Positions 10,016 through 20,820 of a stretch of 64,000 nt of DNA are shown here, piece by piece. The position numbers were made by a program, and so were the translations under genes. Numbering within the stretch: position 1 is the first letter of the stretch; each line of letters opens with the position of its first letter. The stretch is from Arcanobacterium_A hippocoleae_A (GTDB taxonomy: Bacteria > Actinomycetota > Actinomycetes > Actinomycetales > Actinomycetaceae), in NCBI GenBank assembly GCA_040360365.1, contig CP136412.1; one strand, written 5' to 3'. The notes under the pieces were generated by a model that ran no database searches, was not told where the DNA came from, and saw only the letters and a list, made by a program, of their open reading frames with translations.

Positions 10016-10846
10016 CTACGCCTATCAGCATATTGGTATCCTGCCCGAGTACTTACACACGACGGGAATAGAGATGATAGTTTCTGTTCGGGTACGCGTT
10101 TTAGTGACGCGGTCGAGTTATATGAGGCAGACCGGAAACTGCGGGCACTCGTCCATGACGGTATGGAACGTATCGAGATTGCTATGCGTACCCGTCTCGG
10201 AGAAGCCTTAATCGCCACTGATCCTTTTGCCTATATGGATTCACAACGTTTTCGCCTAACGTTTAACCATCAACAGTGGATTATGGTAATCAATAAACGC
10301 ATCGCGCGTGCAGGTAGGAATAATGAAGCTATTAAGCATTATCGCGATAACTATGATGGGCAGTATCCGTTTTGGGTGCTAGCTGAGGTGCTTGATTTTG
10401 CTGACATCTCACGTCTCTACGAGAGGTTACCTGCATCTGACCAGCGTTCAATTGCTGAGAATATGGGCATTACCATTGACCTAGCGGCTTTATCGAAAAA
10501 TCAGCAGCGTAAAGCCAAACTACAATCACCGCTCGTGCGCTGGATGGAACATTTGACCATTGTCCGTAATTTTTGCGCACACCACGCAAGACTGTGGAAT
10601 AAATCCTTCGCCCCTGCGCCTACTGCAGCTTTGCGAACACTTCCTCAATTCCAGAACCTACCAGAAGGGCAAAGCGAGCAGATGTTCGGGGTTCTTACTG
10701 TCATGGCCGGCCTTATTCGTATCACATCACCTGGAACAACATGGCCAGACAAAATCACGAATCTCATCAATCATGAATTTTTAGTAAATCCTCTTGTTGC
10801 CCCGACCAGTATGGGAATACCAGAAAACTGGAACCGCAGCTTCTAA
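10016..10846 (+). pseudogene. Abi family protein (Abi_2), 5'-truncated by the IS
   Basis: The frame starts immediately after the right IS end as LRLSAYWYPAR, then DAVELYEADRKLRALV, ERIEIAMRTRL, WVLAEVLDFADISRLY and IVRNFCAHHARLWN. These are the ordered conserved blocks of the AbiD/AbiF (Abi_2) abortive-infection family. The last, N-C-A-H-H-x-R-x-W-N, is HEPN-like (R-x4-6-H) and is presumed to be the RNase centre. Only the first roughly 40 residues of the family are missing, replaced by the IS. A downstream ATG at 10163 could still give a shorter product. These proteins act in phage abortive infection. Confidence 0.8.
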
Positions 10847-10879
10847 ACCCTACTCCTCGCGATAGTAGCTGCATTCGTA

Positions 10880-11165
10880 CCCGCCCATCTCCAATAGCTC
10901 CAGCAACATTCCCTGCAATTCTACCTGAAACACTTCCTATAAGGGGGGATGGTTACAGTTCCGACTGCAGCTCCACCAAGTCCGAGCGTGCCCCCTGTCA
11001 CAGCTCCACCGCTGATACCTGTTAGGCATTTCCAGACACTACGTGTCTGATAAAGCTGAGCAACAGAGATGAGAATTCCCTTTTCGGTTTGGGTGTATCT
11101 GACTGCTACTGGAATACCTTTTGAGTCATTCGCTTGCGTAGGGAGACCCTCGGTGTGCTCATAGG
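10880..11165 (-). pseudogene. Relic paralogue of the Gly-zipper secreted protein at 43.7 kb
   Basis: The minus strand reads KGIPVAVRYTQTEKGILISV, then CLTGISGGAVTGGTLGLGG and AAVGTVTIP. After a one-base break in the G6 run at 10943-10948 (C6 on the coding strand) it continues LIGSVSGRIAGNVAGAIG. The order matches QPVAIKYKQTDDGVLIRTV, CLLGIGGGVIGGGTAGG and AAIGTVTLPIVGTV of the gene at 43746-44309. The signal peptide and the N-terminal half are missing, and a stop lies just upstream. It therefore documents a second copy of this unnamed family in the same genome. Confidence 0.65.
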
Positions 11166-11287
11166 AATCGGGTTATCTGAGCGGGATTTTTGAGTATTAG
11201 CCCCTTATTTCAAACCGGCTCGGAGTGTGTACATAACGGTATGCTCCATTTTATGCACACAGGATAGAATCGAAGGGGATTGAAAAT

Positions 11288-11947
11288 TTGCCGTATCTAT
11301 CTACTACTATTGACAGTATAAATCCTCATGAGGAATTGCTTCGCGAGAGTCGTGTTTTGAAAGATGACGGGCTTGGGCTTCTCACATCTGAACCAGAGTT
11401 TTTTGTTACTTGGATGGATCCAGATTTGCGGCCTGGCGGACTTCGGGCAGCCATTGTGGCAGCTGAGGATTTAGCTGTTTTGCAGATTCCAGAGATGAAA
11501 TTGCAAGCTGTGGTAATTGTCGAAAATCGGGAAACAGCAAAGGCATTACCTGAAGCTGCAGGGCTTATTGGAATCTGCGGAGAAGGGATGCGAGCTGTGG
11601 AATTAAAACGCGTGCCGTGGTTATCACAATATCCAATAATCTATTGGGGCGATTTAGACTCGTATGGATTTCAAATTCTTGCAAAACTTCGTGAACGAAC
11701 CGGATTCAACGTACGTTCAGTGCTTATGGACGTTGCGACGCTGGAAGCACACAAAGAGCTTTGGGGGAGTGAAGCAGTTTCAACTTTTGCACATGAATGC
11801 AGTTGGCTCACCGGAGATGAACGCATTACATTGTCGTATCTGCAGATGCATGGAAATGATGGTTTTGCAGTGTGTCTTGAGCAAGAACGAATTGCTTGGG
11901 ATTATGCGTGGGAACGTATTGTGCAGATGGCTGACCATTCAAAGTAG
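11288..11947 (+). CDS. JetD-like C-terminal domain (DUF2220, Wadjet Toprim nuclease), orphan
   Basis: 219 residues from a TTG with a GGGGA Shine-Dalgarno 8 bases upstream. It carries the Toprim-type features of the DUF2220/JetD C-terminal domain: Glu in VIVENRETAKALP and the acidic pair in YWGDLDSYGFQILAKLRE. It ends with an ER-x-AWDYAWER segment, typical of the family. Full JetD proteins have about 400 residues, with an N-terminal DUF3322 part that is absent here, and no JetA, JetB or JetC partner is visible. In Wadjet systems JetD cleaves plasmid DNA. This copy may be a relic or a stand-alone nuclease. No frameshift is present. Confidence 0.75.
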   Translation: MPYLSTTIDSINPHEELLRESRVLKDDGLGLLTSEPEFFVTWMDPDLRPGGLRAAIVAAEDLAVLQIPEMKLQAVVIVENRETAKALPEAAGLIGICGEGMRAVELKRVPWLSQYPIIYWGDLDSYGFQILAKLRERTGFNVRSVLMDVATLEAHKELWGSEAVSTFAHECSWLTGDERITLSYLQMHGNDGFAVCLEQERIAWDYAWERIVQMADHSK

Positions 11948-12785
11948 TTGATGCTGATTTCAAAAAACAGGGATTGGTGCATGGGAATATTTTATTCAGC
12001 TATTCAACAGTTGCGGAGAAATTTGATTCGCCTGGTGCTCACTCTTGGTAGGTTTCATCTGGCGTTTCACTTCTGAGTCTGTGATGTGAAATAACGTTCC
12101 TTACTACTTGGCGAGTTTGATCTGGCGAAACTCTTCAAGGGTGCGGGAGAGCCGCTCTGCCGTCAAATTCACACTCTAGAGTATGAATACTTGAACTCTA
12201 GAGTGCAACTTATTGGTAGAAGAGTTTCACTGTTGCATTCGGTATTTGCACTGTGGGATCAAAGTTATTCTCTCGCAGGAACCTGGAACTTGCAGGCATC
12301 GGTAGAGTTATTATGGGCAAGACCTCTAGTTGCGGATTATCCTTAAGTGCAATAAGGGCAAACTATCCAATATCTCGGTTTTGATATTCAATCGAGTGAC
12401 TCAACTGCCTAAAAGCCCAAAGAATTCTCGACTAGCTAAAAACGTACTTAAGTTGGGGTTAAAGCCTGAAATAAAAATAGAAAGTACAACTTTCGCCGTT
12501 ATTACTCTGGCTGCGCGGGACGGAGTGAAAGAAGACTTTAATCTAGTGAGCGCCTGCATTAAAACGCTCATTGCCGATATTTTCGCCGGAATACTCGGCT
12601 TGACCGTCGCTCTTATCTTGATTAAAGCTGTAGGTTGGCATTTTAAATATGTGCTGATTTGGAGGAAAAGAATTAGTTCCAATATGCATCCTAGTAAAGC
12701 TGTTCATAATGCTGCCTATTGTTGTAGTAATGTCGCGACGGCAAGTCGGAAGAAGATAAATGAGGAAGATTTGCGGCTTGCTAAG
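11948..12785. other. Gene-poor stretch
   Basis: No family is recognisable. A plus-strand open frame at 12330-12821 with one hydrophobic segment and a minus frame at 12401-12682 overlap each other; neither has convincing start signals. A minus-strand NLTAERLSRTLEEFRQ near 12150 looks like the end of a vanished gene. The clearest structure is the palindrome pair at 12173-12204. Confidence 0.4.
12173..12204. promoter_or_regulatory. Twin 10-bp palindromes (operator-like)
   Basis: ACTCTAGAGT occurs at 12173-12182 and again at 12195-12204. Each is a perfect palindrome, and the pair is spaced 22 bp centre to centre, close to two helical turns, inside a larger dyad. This is the geometry of a dimer-of-dimers repressor site. 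No regulator can be assigned. Confidence 0.5.
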
Positions 12786-13787
12786 CTAGGCAGTCTCGCG
12801 GATGATAAGGGATGTTGGTAATTGGACTATTTGCACCGCTGCTCCATTAATCAGATCCAATGCTACCTCACACGCTTTTTCTCCTTGCTCATGCATTGGC
12901 TGAGAAATAGTAGTCAGTTTGGGTGAAAGGGTTCTAGCAAGCGGGTTATCGTCATATCCGATAACTAAACACTGGTTAGGTACCATAATGTTGTTTTGTG
13001 CCAATACGGCGATCGCCCCGCGTGCAATGCGATCAGAACCAGCGAGGATGCAGTCAAACTGCATACCGCGCTGCAAAATTTCTTTACAGCCGGATACTCC
13101 GGTTTCTTCCGACCAATCACCCCAAAGGATTCGTTCAGGAGAGAGGTTGGGATAAACTTTCCGGTATCCGTTCAATCTTTCAACTGCTGCCGGCTGATCT
13201 TTGTTTCCCATTATTACTACAGGATTTCTGACATTCTTTTGGAATACGTATTCAGCTGCTTGTTTTCCGCCTAACTCATCGTCTGAATAGACTGAAGCAA
13301 AGCGGTTTGCAAAGTTCAGTTTTCCGTATTGCCCGCAAAGAACTACTGGAACTTCGCTTTCTGAGAGTCTGTCGAGTAGTCCTTTGTCAGCCCAGGGTGA
13401 TAAATGGATTACTGCATCTACGGTTTGATTTGAAATTAACCTGTATGTTTTTTCCTGTTCTTTTGCAGTAACGGAGGAGAGTAGAACCGGCACTATTTCA
13501 GTGTCAGTTAATTTTTGGGAAATGCCGTGTAGGATCCGGGAAAAAGTTGGATCCGCAAAAAATAAATCAAGCGGCTCAGAAATAACTACGGCAATCGCAT
13601 TTGATCTGCCGGTTGCTAAAGATTTTGCTCGTGAAGATGCCGTATAGCGAAGTTTTTCGACTGCGAAGTTCACTTTTTGAGCTGTCTCTTCTGAAACTGG
13701 ATAGTCCCCGGCAAGGACGCGTGAAACGGTAGCTTTCGATACTCCAGCCATCGCAGCCACATCTTTTATTGTTGTTCGCCTGGGCAC
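12786..13787 (-). CDS. ebgR: LacI-family transcriptional repressor of the ebg-like locus
   Basis: 333 residues, the normal LacI length. The N-terminal helix-turn-helix reads TIKDVAAMAGVSKATVSRVL with the hinge helix SSRAKSLATG. The periplasmic-binding-like core runs from SNAIAVVISEPLDLFF to LDLINGAAVQIVQLPTSLI. It is divergent from the beta-galactosidase gene, and two palindromic operators lie between them, so it is the likely galactoside-responsive repressor of the locus. The symbol is by synteny with E. coli ebgR (repressor of ebgA-ebgC-ygjI) and not by a measured orthology. Confidence 0.85.
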   Translation of the reverse strand: MPRRTTIKDVAAMAGVSKATVSRVLAGDYPVSEETAQKVNFAVEKLRYTASSRAKSLATGRSNAIAVVISEPLDLFFADPTFSRILHGISQKLTDTEIVPVLLSSVTAKEQEKTYRLISNQTVDAVIHLSPWADKGLLDRLSESEVPVVLCGQYGKLNFANRFASVYSDDELGGKQAAEYVFQKNVRNPVVIMGNKDQPAAVERLNGYRKVYPNLSPERILWGDWSEETGVSGCKEILQRGMQFDCILAGSDRIARGAIAVLAQNNIMVPNQCLVIGYDDNPLARTLSPKLTTISQPMHEQGEKACEVALDLINGAAVQIVQLPTSLIIRETA

Positions 13788-13867
13788 TTTGCTCCTGTTC
13801 TGAGTTTAAGTATTAATGTTTCGGCTAATGCTATTCCAAAAGTTACACGACTTTTTCAGATATTCTC

Positions 13868-13929
13868 TTGACAACCGGTTTCTATCTGGTTTAAATTTAT
13901 TACTAACAATCATAGAAACCGGTTTCTAT
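13868..13929 (+). promoter_or_regulatory. ebg promoter with two LacI-type operators
   Basis: TTGACA at 13868-13873 and TTAAAT 17 bases later form a good sigma-70-type promoter. Operator 1 is the perfect 18-bp palindrome ATAGAAACCGGTTTCTAT at 13912-13929, just past the expected start. A second, partial copy (ACAACCGGTTTCTAT) overlaps the -35 and spacer region at about 13871-13885. The central CCGG with A/T-rich arms is typical of LacI-family sites. The same sites may autoregulate the divergent repressor gene. Confidence 0.8.
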
Positions 13930-13957
13930 TGCCGGCATCACACGCAAAGGTGCAGGG

Positions 13958-16900
13958 ATGATGACGAAACAACATGCATGGGAAAATCAAAACGAACTTT
14001 CCAAGTACCGACTCGCCGCGCATGCGCACTTTATTCCTTACGCTTCATTGATGGAAGTGGAAAAAGACCTCAGACTTGGCAATCTTGGAATTAATCGTGA
14101 GCGTGCAGAAAAATACATATGCCTGAATGGAACGTGGAAATTTCAGCTATTCGACAGTCCGCTGCGCGTTAATGATGAAATAAAATCCGCGATATGCCCC
14201 GAATTTCCAACCGTAACTGTTCCGCATATGTGGCAATTTGACGGCTATGGGAAACTTCAATACACCGATGAAGGCTATCCTTTCCCGATTGATCCGCCGT
14301 TTGTTCCCTCAAATAATCCAACTGGCGTTTACCAACGAAACCTCGAAGTAAAAAATTTTCATACGGAAAATCATTACATTCTGCGTTTTGAAGGAGTGGA
14401 ATCGTATTTTGAAATTTATGTAAACGGAAATTTTGCCGGCTTTTCTAAAGGCTCACGTCTCACAGCTGAATTTGATATTAGCACTTATTTGCACAACGGC
14501 TTAAACACTCTGGTAGTTGTAGTTGCGCAGTATTCAGACGGTACTTATATTGAAGATCAGGATATGTGGTGGGCTGCGGGAATTTTCCGTGAAGTAAGTT
14601 TGCTTGAACGCCCAAAAACACACATTTTTGATTTTTACTGCACCACTACCAGCGATGCTGGAGAAGCTGTAGCAAATTTCGATTTAGAAATCACGCTGAA
14701 CCAGCCTCACGAAGGATCAAAAATACGCTGGTCTATTGTTGATAAGGACGATATTGACAGCAATATTGCTAAAGGAATTGCTGTTTTTGATAATCTTGGG
14801 AAAGTGCAAATCTGCACGCAAGTCCGCAATGTGCAATGGTGGAATCCGGAAAATCCGAAACTTTACGGATTAGTTCTCGAATTTTTGAAACTGAATCAGA
14901 TCCTCAGCCGATAGAAGTGATTGCTCATCCGCTAGGTTTCCGTGATCTACGTATTGAAAACGGTCAGATACTTCTTAATCATCGCTATTTCAAAATGCAT
15001 GGTGTGAATCGCCATGATCATGATCCGAAACGTGGTCGTGCAGTCAGTTTGGAGCGAATGCAAACCGATTTACATTTAATGAAACGGCATAACATTAATG
15101 CAGTACGCACCGCACATTATCCGAACGATCCACGTTTTTATGCTTTGTGTGACAAGATCGGATTAATGGTAGTTGCTGAAACAGATTTGGAAAGTCACGG
15201 TTTCACTGCTACGGGAAATATCTCCCAGATTACTGACGATCCAGCCTGGGAAAAAGCATATGTTGACCGCATCGAACGCCATGTTCTGGCGCAGCGAAAT
15301 CATTCCGCTATCGTAATGTGGTCGTTGGGAAATGAATCTGGCTATGGGTGTAATATCCGCGCAATGTACCGCCGTTGTAAAGAACTTGATGCTATTCGTC
15401 CAGTTCATTATGAAGAAGATCGAAACGCAGAAGTTGTAGACGTAATTTCAACAATGTACTCTCGCGTATCGCAAATGAATGATTTTGGTGAATTTCCCCA
15501 TCCGAAACCGCGTATTATTTGCGAATATGCACATTCGATGGGAAATGGTCCGGGTGGTTTAAGTGAATATCAGGAAGTTTTCCAAAAGTGGGATCACATC
15601 CAAGGACATTTCGTTTGGGAGTGGGCAGATCATGGCGTGCTGGTAAAAAACGAGCACGGTCAGGAAACGTATTGCTACGGCGGAGACTTTGGAGACTACC
15701 CAAACAATGGAAATTTCTGCGTTGACGGTCTTGTATTCCCGTGGCAAGAGCCTTCACCTGGACTAACAGAGTACTCGTTTGTGATTGCCCCGCTTAGTTT
15801 TACATTTTCTGATAATCAATTGCGGGTTACTTCCCGAAAATGGTTTACAGAGATTTCAGGCATCGATATTCGTTGCAAGATTACTTGTAACGGAATTGAA
15901 TTAGCTGCTTGCAAACTTGTTTTACCTATTCTTAGCCCAGGAGAAACACACATTTTTTCCTTAGCTGAACTCATTTCAGAAGCGCAGGCAGCGCCGCAGA
16001 AACAAATCAACAATCCGGAAATGTGTAGATTCGATTTGTCAGTGCAAGCCGTATCGTCAGGCGGAGATCGCTGGCATCTCCCTGACGCAATATTTGCGCA
16101 GGATCAGTTTGCATTAGCATCGGATCAATTCATCAAGCCTGCCCCGAAAAGACTTTCGCAGGCAGGAAAAATCACAGTTGATTCAAAGAATCATATCCTC
16201 AGTATTTGCCATCCATCTTTTATCGCGCGATTCGATCAGATTACTGGCAAGTTGATCTTCCTTGGCAGTGAAACGGAAAACATCTTCAGCAGTGCGCCTG
16301 AGATACGTTTTTTCCAGCCGCTTATCGATAATCATCAACAGGAATACGACGAAATCTGGAAACCGCGTCTGCTTGATCATCTGCAAGAATCCACTCGCGG
16401 ATTTACTTATCAAGAACACGACGACGGTGTAACTGTGAATGTGGAAGCCGTCGTCGCTCCGCCAACTTTTGATTTTGGAATGCGTTGCGGATATCAGTGG
16501 ACTTTCGATAATTGCGGCAAAATCACATTGCACATATCGGGAAGCCCTTACGGAGAATATGCCGATATTATCCCGCGAATTGGGGTAAGTTTCGCTCTAC
16601 CGAAAGAATTTTCCCAAATAAATTATTCTGGTTGCGGACCGGGAGAAAACTATCCGGATTCAAAGCGTGCAAATCTTTTCGGCAGCTATGAAACTACCCC
16701 TCGACAGATGGTAACTCCTTATGTTGTGCCGCAAGCAATGGGAAATCGTTGCGAAACAACTGACGTTACGATTTGCGATAGTCAAGAACGGGGAATCACC
16801 ATTCTTGCTCAGCAGCTGCCGTTCAGCTTCCGCATATTGCCCTATTCTGACGAACAAATTTCACGAGCTGCTCACTTGAGTGAACTCAGGCAAGAGCAAA

Positions 16901-17523
16901 CAAACGAAGTCAATATTGATTTTGCACTACTTGGATTAGGTTCTAATTCTTGGGGTTCGGAGGTTTTACAAAGCTATCGTACCCACTGGCAAGATTTTGC
17001 TTTTTCGCTCGGTTTTTCCTCTGCACAGGAACGGAACAATGATATGTTAAGGTACTCAAATCTCACGTCGGCACGGCAGGTTCTTGCAGGAACAAAGAAG
17101 TGGGACCGCACATTTGAAGCAATCGCAGCAGCAGAATCCCTTCCGTCGGGAATTACATTTTCCGTAGGAGATTCACTGACTTGGCGAAGAATAGACGGAG
17201 AAAATTCCGATCCGGATTTTATCCAAAGTATTCGCTATTTGCGCGTGCTGTATTGTGCATCAGGAACTGCTGAGATTGCAGTTTTGCGCGGAGGTCAGAT
17301 GAAGGAGCCCTATTCTGACCTTACCGATCGAATGCTTGTAGAAGTTCAAAGCCAGCGCGCAAACAGTTTCGGAAAAGCGCCGGAAGTAATAAAAATTTCA
17401 ATTCAACCAGGAAATCTGGTCATTTTTGATGCTCCTGAGGCAACACAGTTGTTCACCTCAAGAGACTTTTCGGGAGTCCAACTGCGGGTAACTGTAGAAG
17501 GAATCAGCTTCCACAATAAGTAA
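13958..17523 (+). CDS. ebgA: EbgA-EbgC fusion: GH2 beta-galactosidase with fused beta subunit, one frameshift
   Basis: After restoring one T in the T5 run at 14882-14886, the protein has about 1188 residues. Residues 1-1020 are a LacZ/EbgA-type GH2 enzyme: jelly-roll with EDQDMWWAAGIFREV, TIM barrel with NRHDHDPKRGRAV, acid/base Glu in MWSLGNESGYG (about 461), nucleophile Glu in ICEYAHSMGNGPG (about 522), then the Bgal small chain. The last roughly 155 residues (KKWDRTFEAI, FSVGDSLTWRR, VTVEGISFHNK) match EbgC, the separate small subunit in E. coli, whose C-terminus also ends in FHNK. Here the two subunits are one polypeptide. It should hydrolyse lactose or other beta-galactosides in the cytoplasm and is probably repressed by the divergent LacI protein. 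Confidence 0.88.
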
Positions 17524-17554
17524 ACATTGGATTCACTCAAGCGAAGGTTAAATC

Positions 17555-19071
17555 ATGAATACCAATACTAGAGCGCGTGTAGGAACATATGCGCTTCTCA
17601 CAATGACCGTAGCAGCGGTTTTTAATTTCAGAAATGTAATCAACAATTCTGTGTCAATCGGTTTGGCATCGGCGCCAGCATTTTTCTTTGCGACACTTCT
17701 CTACTTTTTACCTTACACCTTGATTATTGCAGAACTTGTGGCACTCAATAAGAATTCTGAATCAGGTGATTACCAATGGGTGAAGACTTCACTTGGCGGT
17801 AGGTGGGCATTCCTTGGCGCTTTCTCATACTGGTTCGTGAATCTTTTCTATTTTGCGTCTTTACTGCCAATTATTTTGGTGTATGCTTCTTATACTTTTT
17901 GGGGTCAAGAGAAAGTATTTTCACAAACTACGATTGCGGTAATCTCAATTGCGATATTTGCTCTCGCCACATGGGTATCCACAAAAGGAGCTACCTGGAT
18001 CGGTAAGGTCACTAGTGTCGGAGCGACGCTGATGATGGTCATGGCACTTGCTTTTATTATTCTTACTGCGGGTGCGCTGCTCGGCGGTTTAGAACCAGCT
18101 ACGCCAATAACTTTAGGCGCTATGAAACCCGACACCACTTCATTTGCTGCAATGTGGGCATTTTTCGGTACTTTGGCTTGGATTATTCAAGGTGTAGGCG
18201 GTGCCGAATCAGTAGGTGTATATATTAACGATATTCGCGGGGAGTAAAGACTTTCATTCGCACAATTATTTTTGCAGGTTTAATGATTGGTCTGCTCTAC
18301 GCGATAGCTTCATTACTGATGACGGTGTTCGTTCCTGTCGGAGAACTAACGTACTCTGATGGTATTTTCCAGACGATGGGTGGTTTAGGTGCATACTTTG
18401 GTGTCGGAACCGAAATTGTAAATCGCATTGTTGGATTAGTGATGTTGGCTGCAACACTTGGTTCATTATTGATGTGGACGGCTACTCCAGTGAAAATTTT
18501 CTTTTCTGAAATTCCAGCTGGAATTTTTGGTAAGAAACTCGTCACCCTCAACGATAAAGGAATTCCCGTGCGCGCTGCTTGGCTGCAGTTTATTATCGTG
18601 GTACCAATTTTGTTAATCCCTGCTTTGGGTTCAGAATCAATTGATGGAATGCTGCAGATTGTTATTAATATGACCGCAGCAACTGCGCTCATTCCACCCT
18701 TGTTTATTTACTTGGCATATTTCTTCTTCCGCAAGAATTTCGATAATGTACCAAGGTCATTCCGTGTTGGGTCACGCAAATTCGGCATGATTATGTCTGC
18801 ATTTATGATGTCAGTGTTCGCATTTGTCTTTATCACTGGAACCTTGCCCTATGGTCAAGAAGTTTGGATGACTCTTGTATACAATATTGGCGGTGTTGTA
18901 GTGTTCATTGGCGGTGCTTATCTGATTTATCTACGCTACATCAAACGTTTGAAAAAATCTGACCCAAACGCGGCAAAACTAGAGCTTTCACCCACTGCTG
19001 TGCGTCTATTGCCGCAGTCTGAAGCCTTTGCGCAGTCTGAGGTGCAGAGCAAAGAGATTCCGAGTAAATAG
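17555..19071 (+). CDS. APC-superfamily permease (YgjI-like, glutamate:GABA antiporter family), one frameshift
   Basis: About 505 residues in two frames, joined at the G4 run 18239-18242, where one more G gives INDIRGGSKTFIRTIIFAG. There are roughly twelve hydrophobic helices. The start RARVGTYALLTMTVAAVFNF RN-type segment and GVGGAESVGVYINDIRGG are APC/GadC-like. It follows the beta-galactosidase by about 30 bases. In E. coli the ebg operon also continues into an APC permease, ygjI, so the order is conserved. The substrate is unknown; an amino-acid-like solute is expected from the family rather than lactose. Confidence 0.8.
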
Positions 19072-19157
19072 TTCACTGCGCTGATTTTTGCCGGTACGCA
19101 TCACAATCATGATTCGTACTTGGCTGAGTACAATACAACAACTGGAAAATTGGAATA

Positions 19158-19195
19158 GGGTTGCTGGAGTTATTTGCGAATGGCTCCAGCAACCC
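19158..19195 (+). terminator. Strong hairpin after the ebg operon
   Basis: GGGTTGCTGGAG at 19158-19169 pairs perfectly with CTCCAGCAACCC at 19184-19195 over a 14-base loop. There is no long T-run, which is common for actinobacterial terminators. It separates the ebg operon from the convergent zinc-ribbon gene. Confidence 0.7.
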
Positions 19196-19252
19196 TGCAA
19201 TTGGGAAGTGCTGCGAATTTGCTTATTTAGCTCGCGGTTTATAGTCAGATCT

Positions 19253-20552
19253 TTAACGTATTTCTGTGACAAGCCAGTCTTCGGCGGCGAAATCATGCTC
19301 TTTTCTGCAGTATGGGCATCGTTTCAGCGATGAAGCGTCAAAGCTGCCTGCGCAATAATGGCATGTTACTTTCTTTACGGAGTAGTCTGGTTTTGCTAGT
19401 ACACCGTGTTTGTGCACGATTTTCAAATTAACATCTTGTTTACGACGGATGATGCGTTTTCCATCATGAAAGTACAGAATAAGCGGAACTGCTAGTTCTA
19501 GTTCCAAATATCCGTTATTTATATGGAGGTTTTTAAATTCCACAACGCCTTGATAATCGAGGTGAACTATCTGCTCTCCCCAAGCGGGAAAAGCATTAGC
19601 GGCAAATTGCGGAAATTGCTGCACATTCGGGTGAAATAAAAGAATCCGGAGCAAGGTGAGTGTTTTGGAGACGAAATACTCGTAATTAAAAGAAGGATCT
19701 AGCGACCACAGTTGAGAAGTCACCCATTCGCGGTTGCGTTTACCGCGGTTGAGTAATTTTTGTTGTTTTATCCCTAACTTTATCAGCCGGAAAAGGGTAA
19801 ATATTGCGCGTGCTAAATAAACGAAGAAGAAAATAGGGATAGAAACCGCCAGCATATTTAGTAGTAGGAGAAAGGAAAAACCTTCTTGCATGAATCTCCA
19901 TGTTGATAGCGCTGCAAGGCAAATTAAACCGACGAAAATTACAAAATTTTTTATGCTGGCAACTTCTTTTTTCCTAAATCTTCTTGAAAATAGAAGTTGT
20001 TAACTTTCGGAAATAGGTCTTTGATGAGATAACGTGTCCTGCAGTAGGGGCACGCCGTCAATAAATTTTCCACAGTTGTAATATTCCCACAACTACTGCA
20101 CACATAAGTCGTGTCGTGAATATTTTCGATTTCTTCTTCAGCGGGGCTGACTATGGCCTCATATAAGGCGTAATCTTTTTCTTTTCTTTGTAAACCGTGC
20201 GGGAATTTTTACAAAAGCGAAGGGAACGTAGCACCGTCTGGCTATTGAGAGCTTTGGCAAATTTTGCTGAGCGAAAGTTGAAACTAGAAACGAGATCGAG
20301 AAATTTATCAGTGGATGCAATATATCCGTATGGTTCAATATCTATATCACATTCAACACCGTGTGCTGCTAAGCGTTTTTTCTGCAGTGAAAGAAAATAT
20401 TGCACGTCCTGGTTGCCGCTTTTTGCTTGTTCGCCTCGCTCTAAAGCTGCCTCATAATCGTGAATAAATTGGCTAAAAAGTTCTTTATGCTCAGATGCCA
20501 AAATGTCGGAAAATTGGACATCTTTGGTATTTTTCTGGTTTTCTTCTTGCAT
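19253..20552 (-). CDS. Zinc-ribbon membrane protein with Tim44-like domain, two frameshifts
   Basis: Three frames on the minus strand join into about 430 residues, each join needing one added base (about 20187-20189 and 19976-19978, both short homopolymers). The order is: a helical N-terminal part (start MQEENQKN, with GAGG upstream), a zinc ribbon CSSC-x16-CPYC followed by KDLFPKVNNFYFQ, two hydrophobic segments (VIFVGLICLAAL and FSFLLLLNMLAVSIPIFFF), then DPSFNYEYFVSKTLTLLRIL, a typical Tim44-like opening. It ends with a second ribbon, CHYC/CPYC. This matches the bacterial zinc-ribbon Tim44-domain transport-like proteins, whose role is not established. It could alternatively be two genes, but the frame arithmetic favours one. 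Confidence 0.6.
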
Positions 20553-20820
20553 ACTGAACCTCGTTTCGAGATCGCTTTTTCCTTTATTTTTCCCCTCATC
20601 AATCATCGTAGTCTGTCAATTTATTTTTCAGCTATTTACTATTATTCGACGGTATATTTATTTACCTTGCGGTAACTGAACTGTTGAATCCTGTTTCCTT
20701 TCTCCACACAATCTAACGTCTTTATAGAACCTAATATTGCCGTGTGAAACGTGGTTTTCTTTCACATGCCTCAGCATATTCCAGGTTTATTCCGTTTGAG
20801 TAGACGGGACGATTTGGGTT

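Noticed and set aside
13958..17523. Calling the beta-galactosidase a pseudogene
   Set aside because: The only defect is one missing T in a T-run, the same pattern as in many essential-looking genes here.
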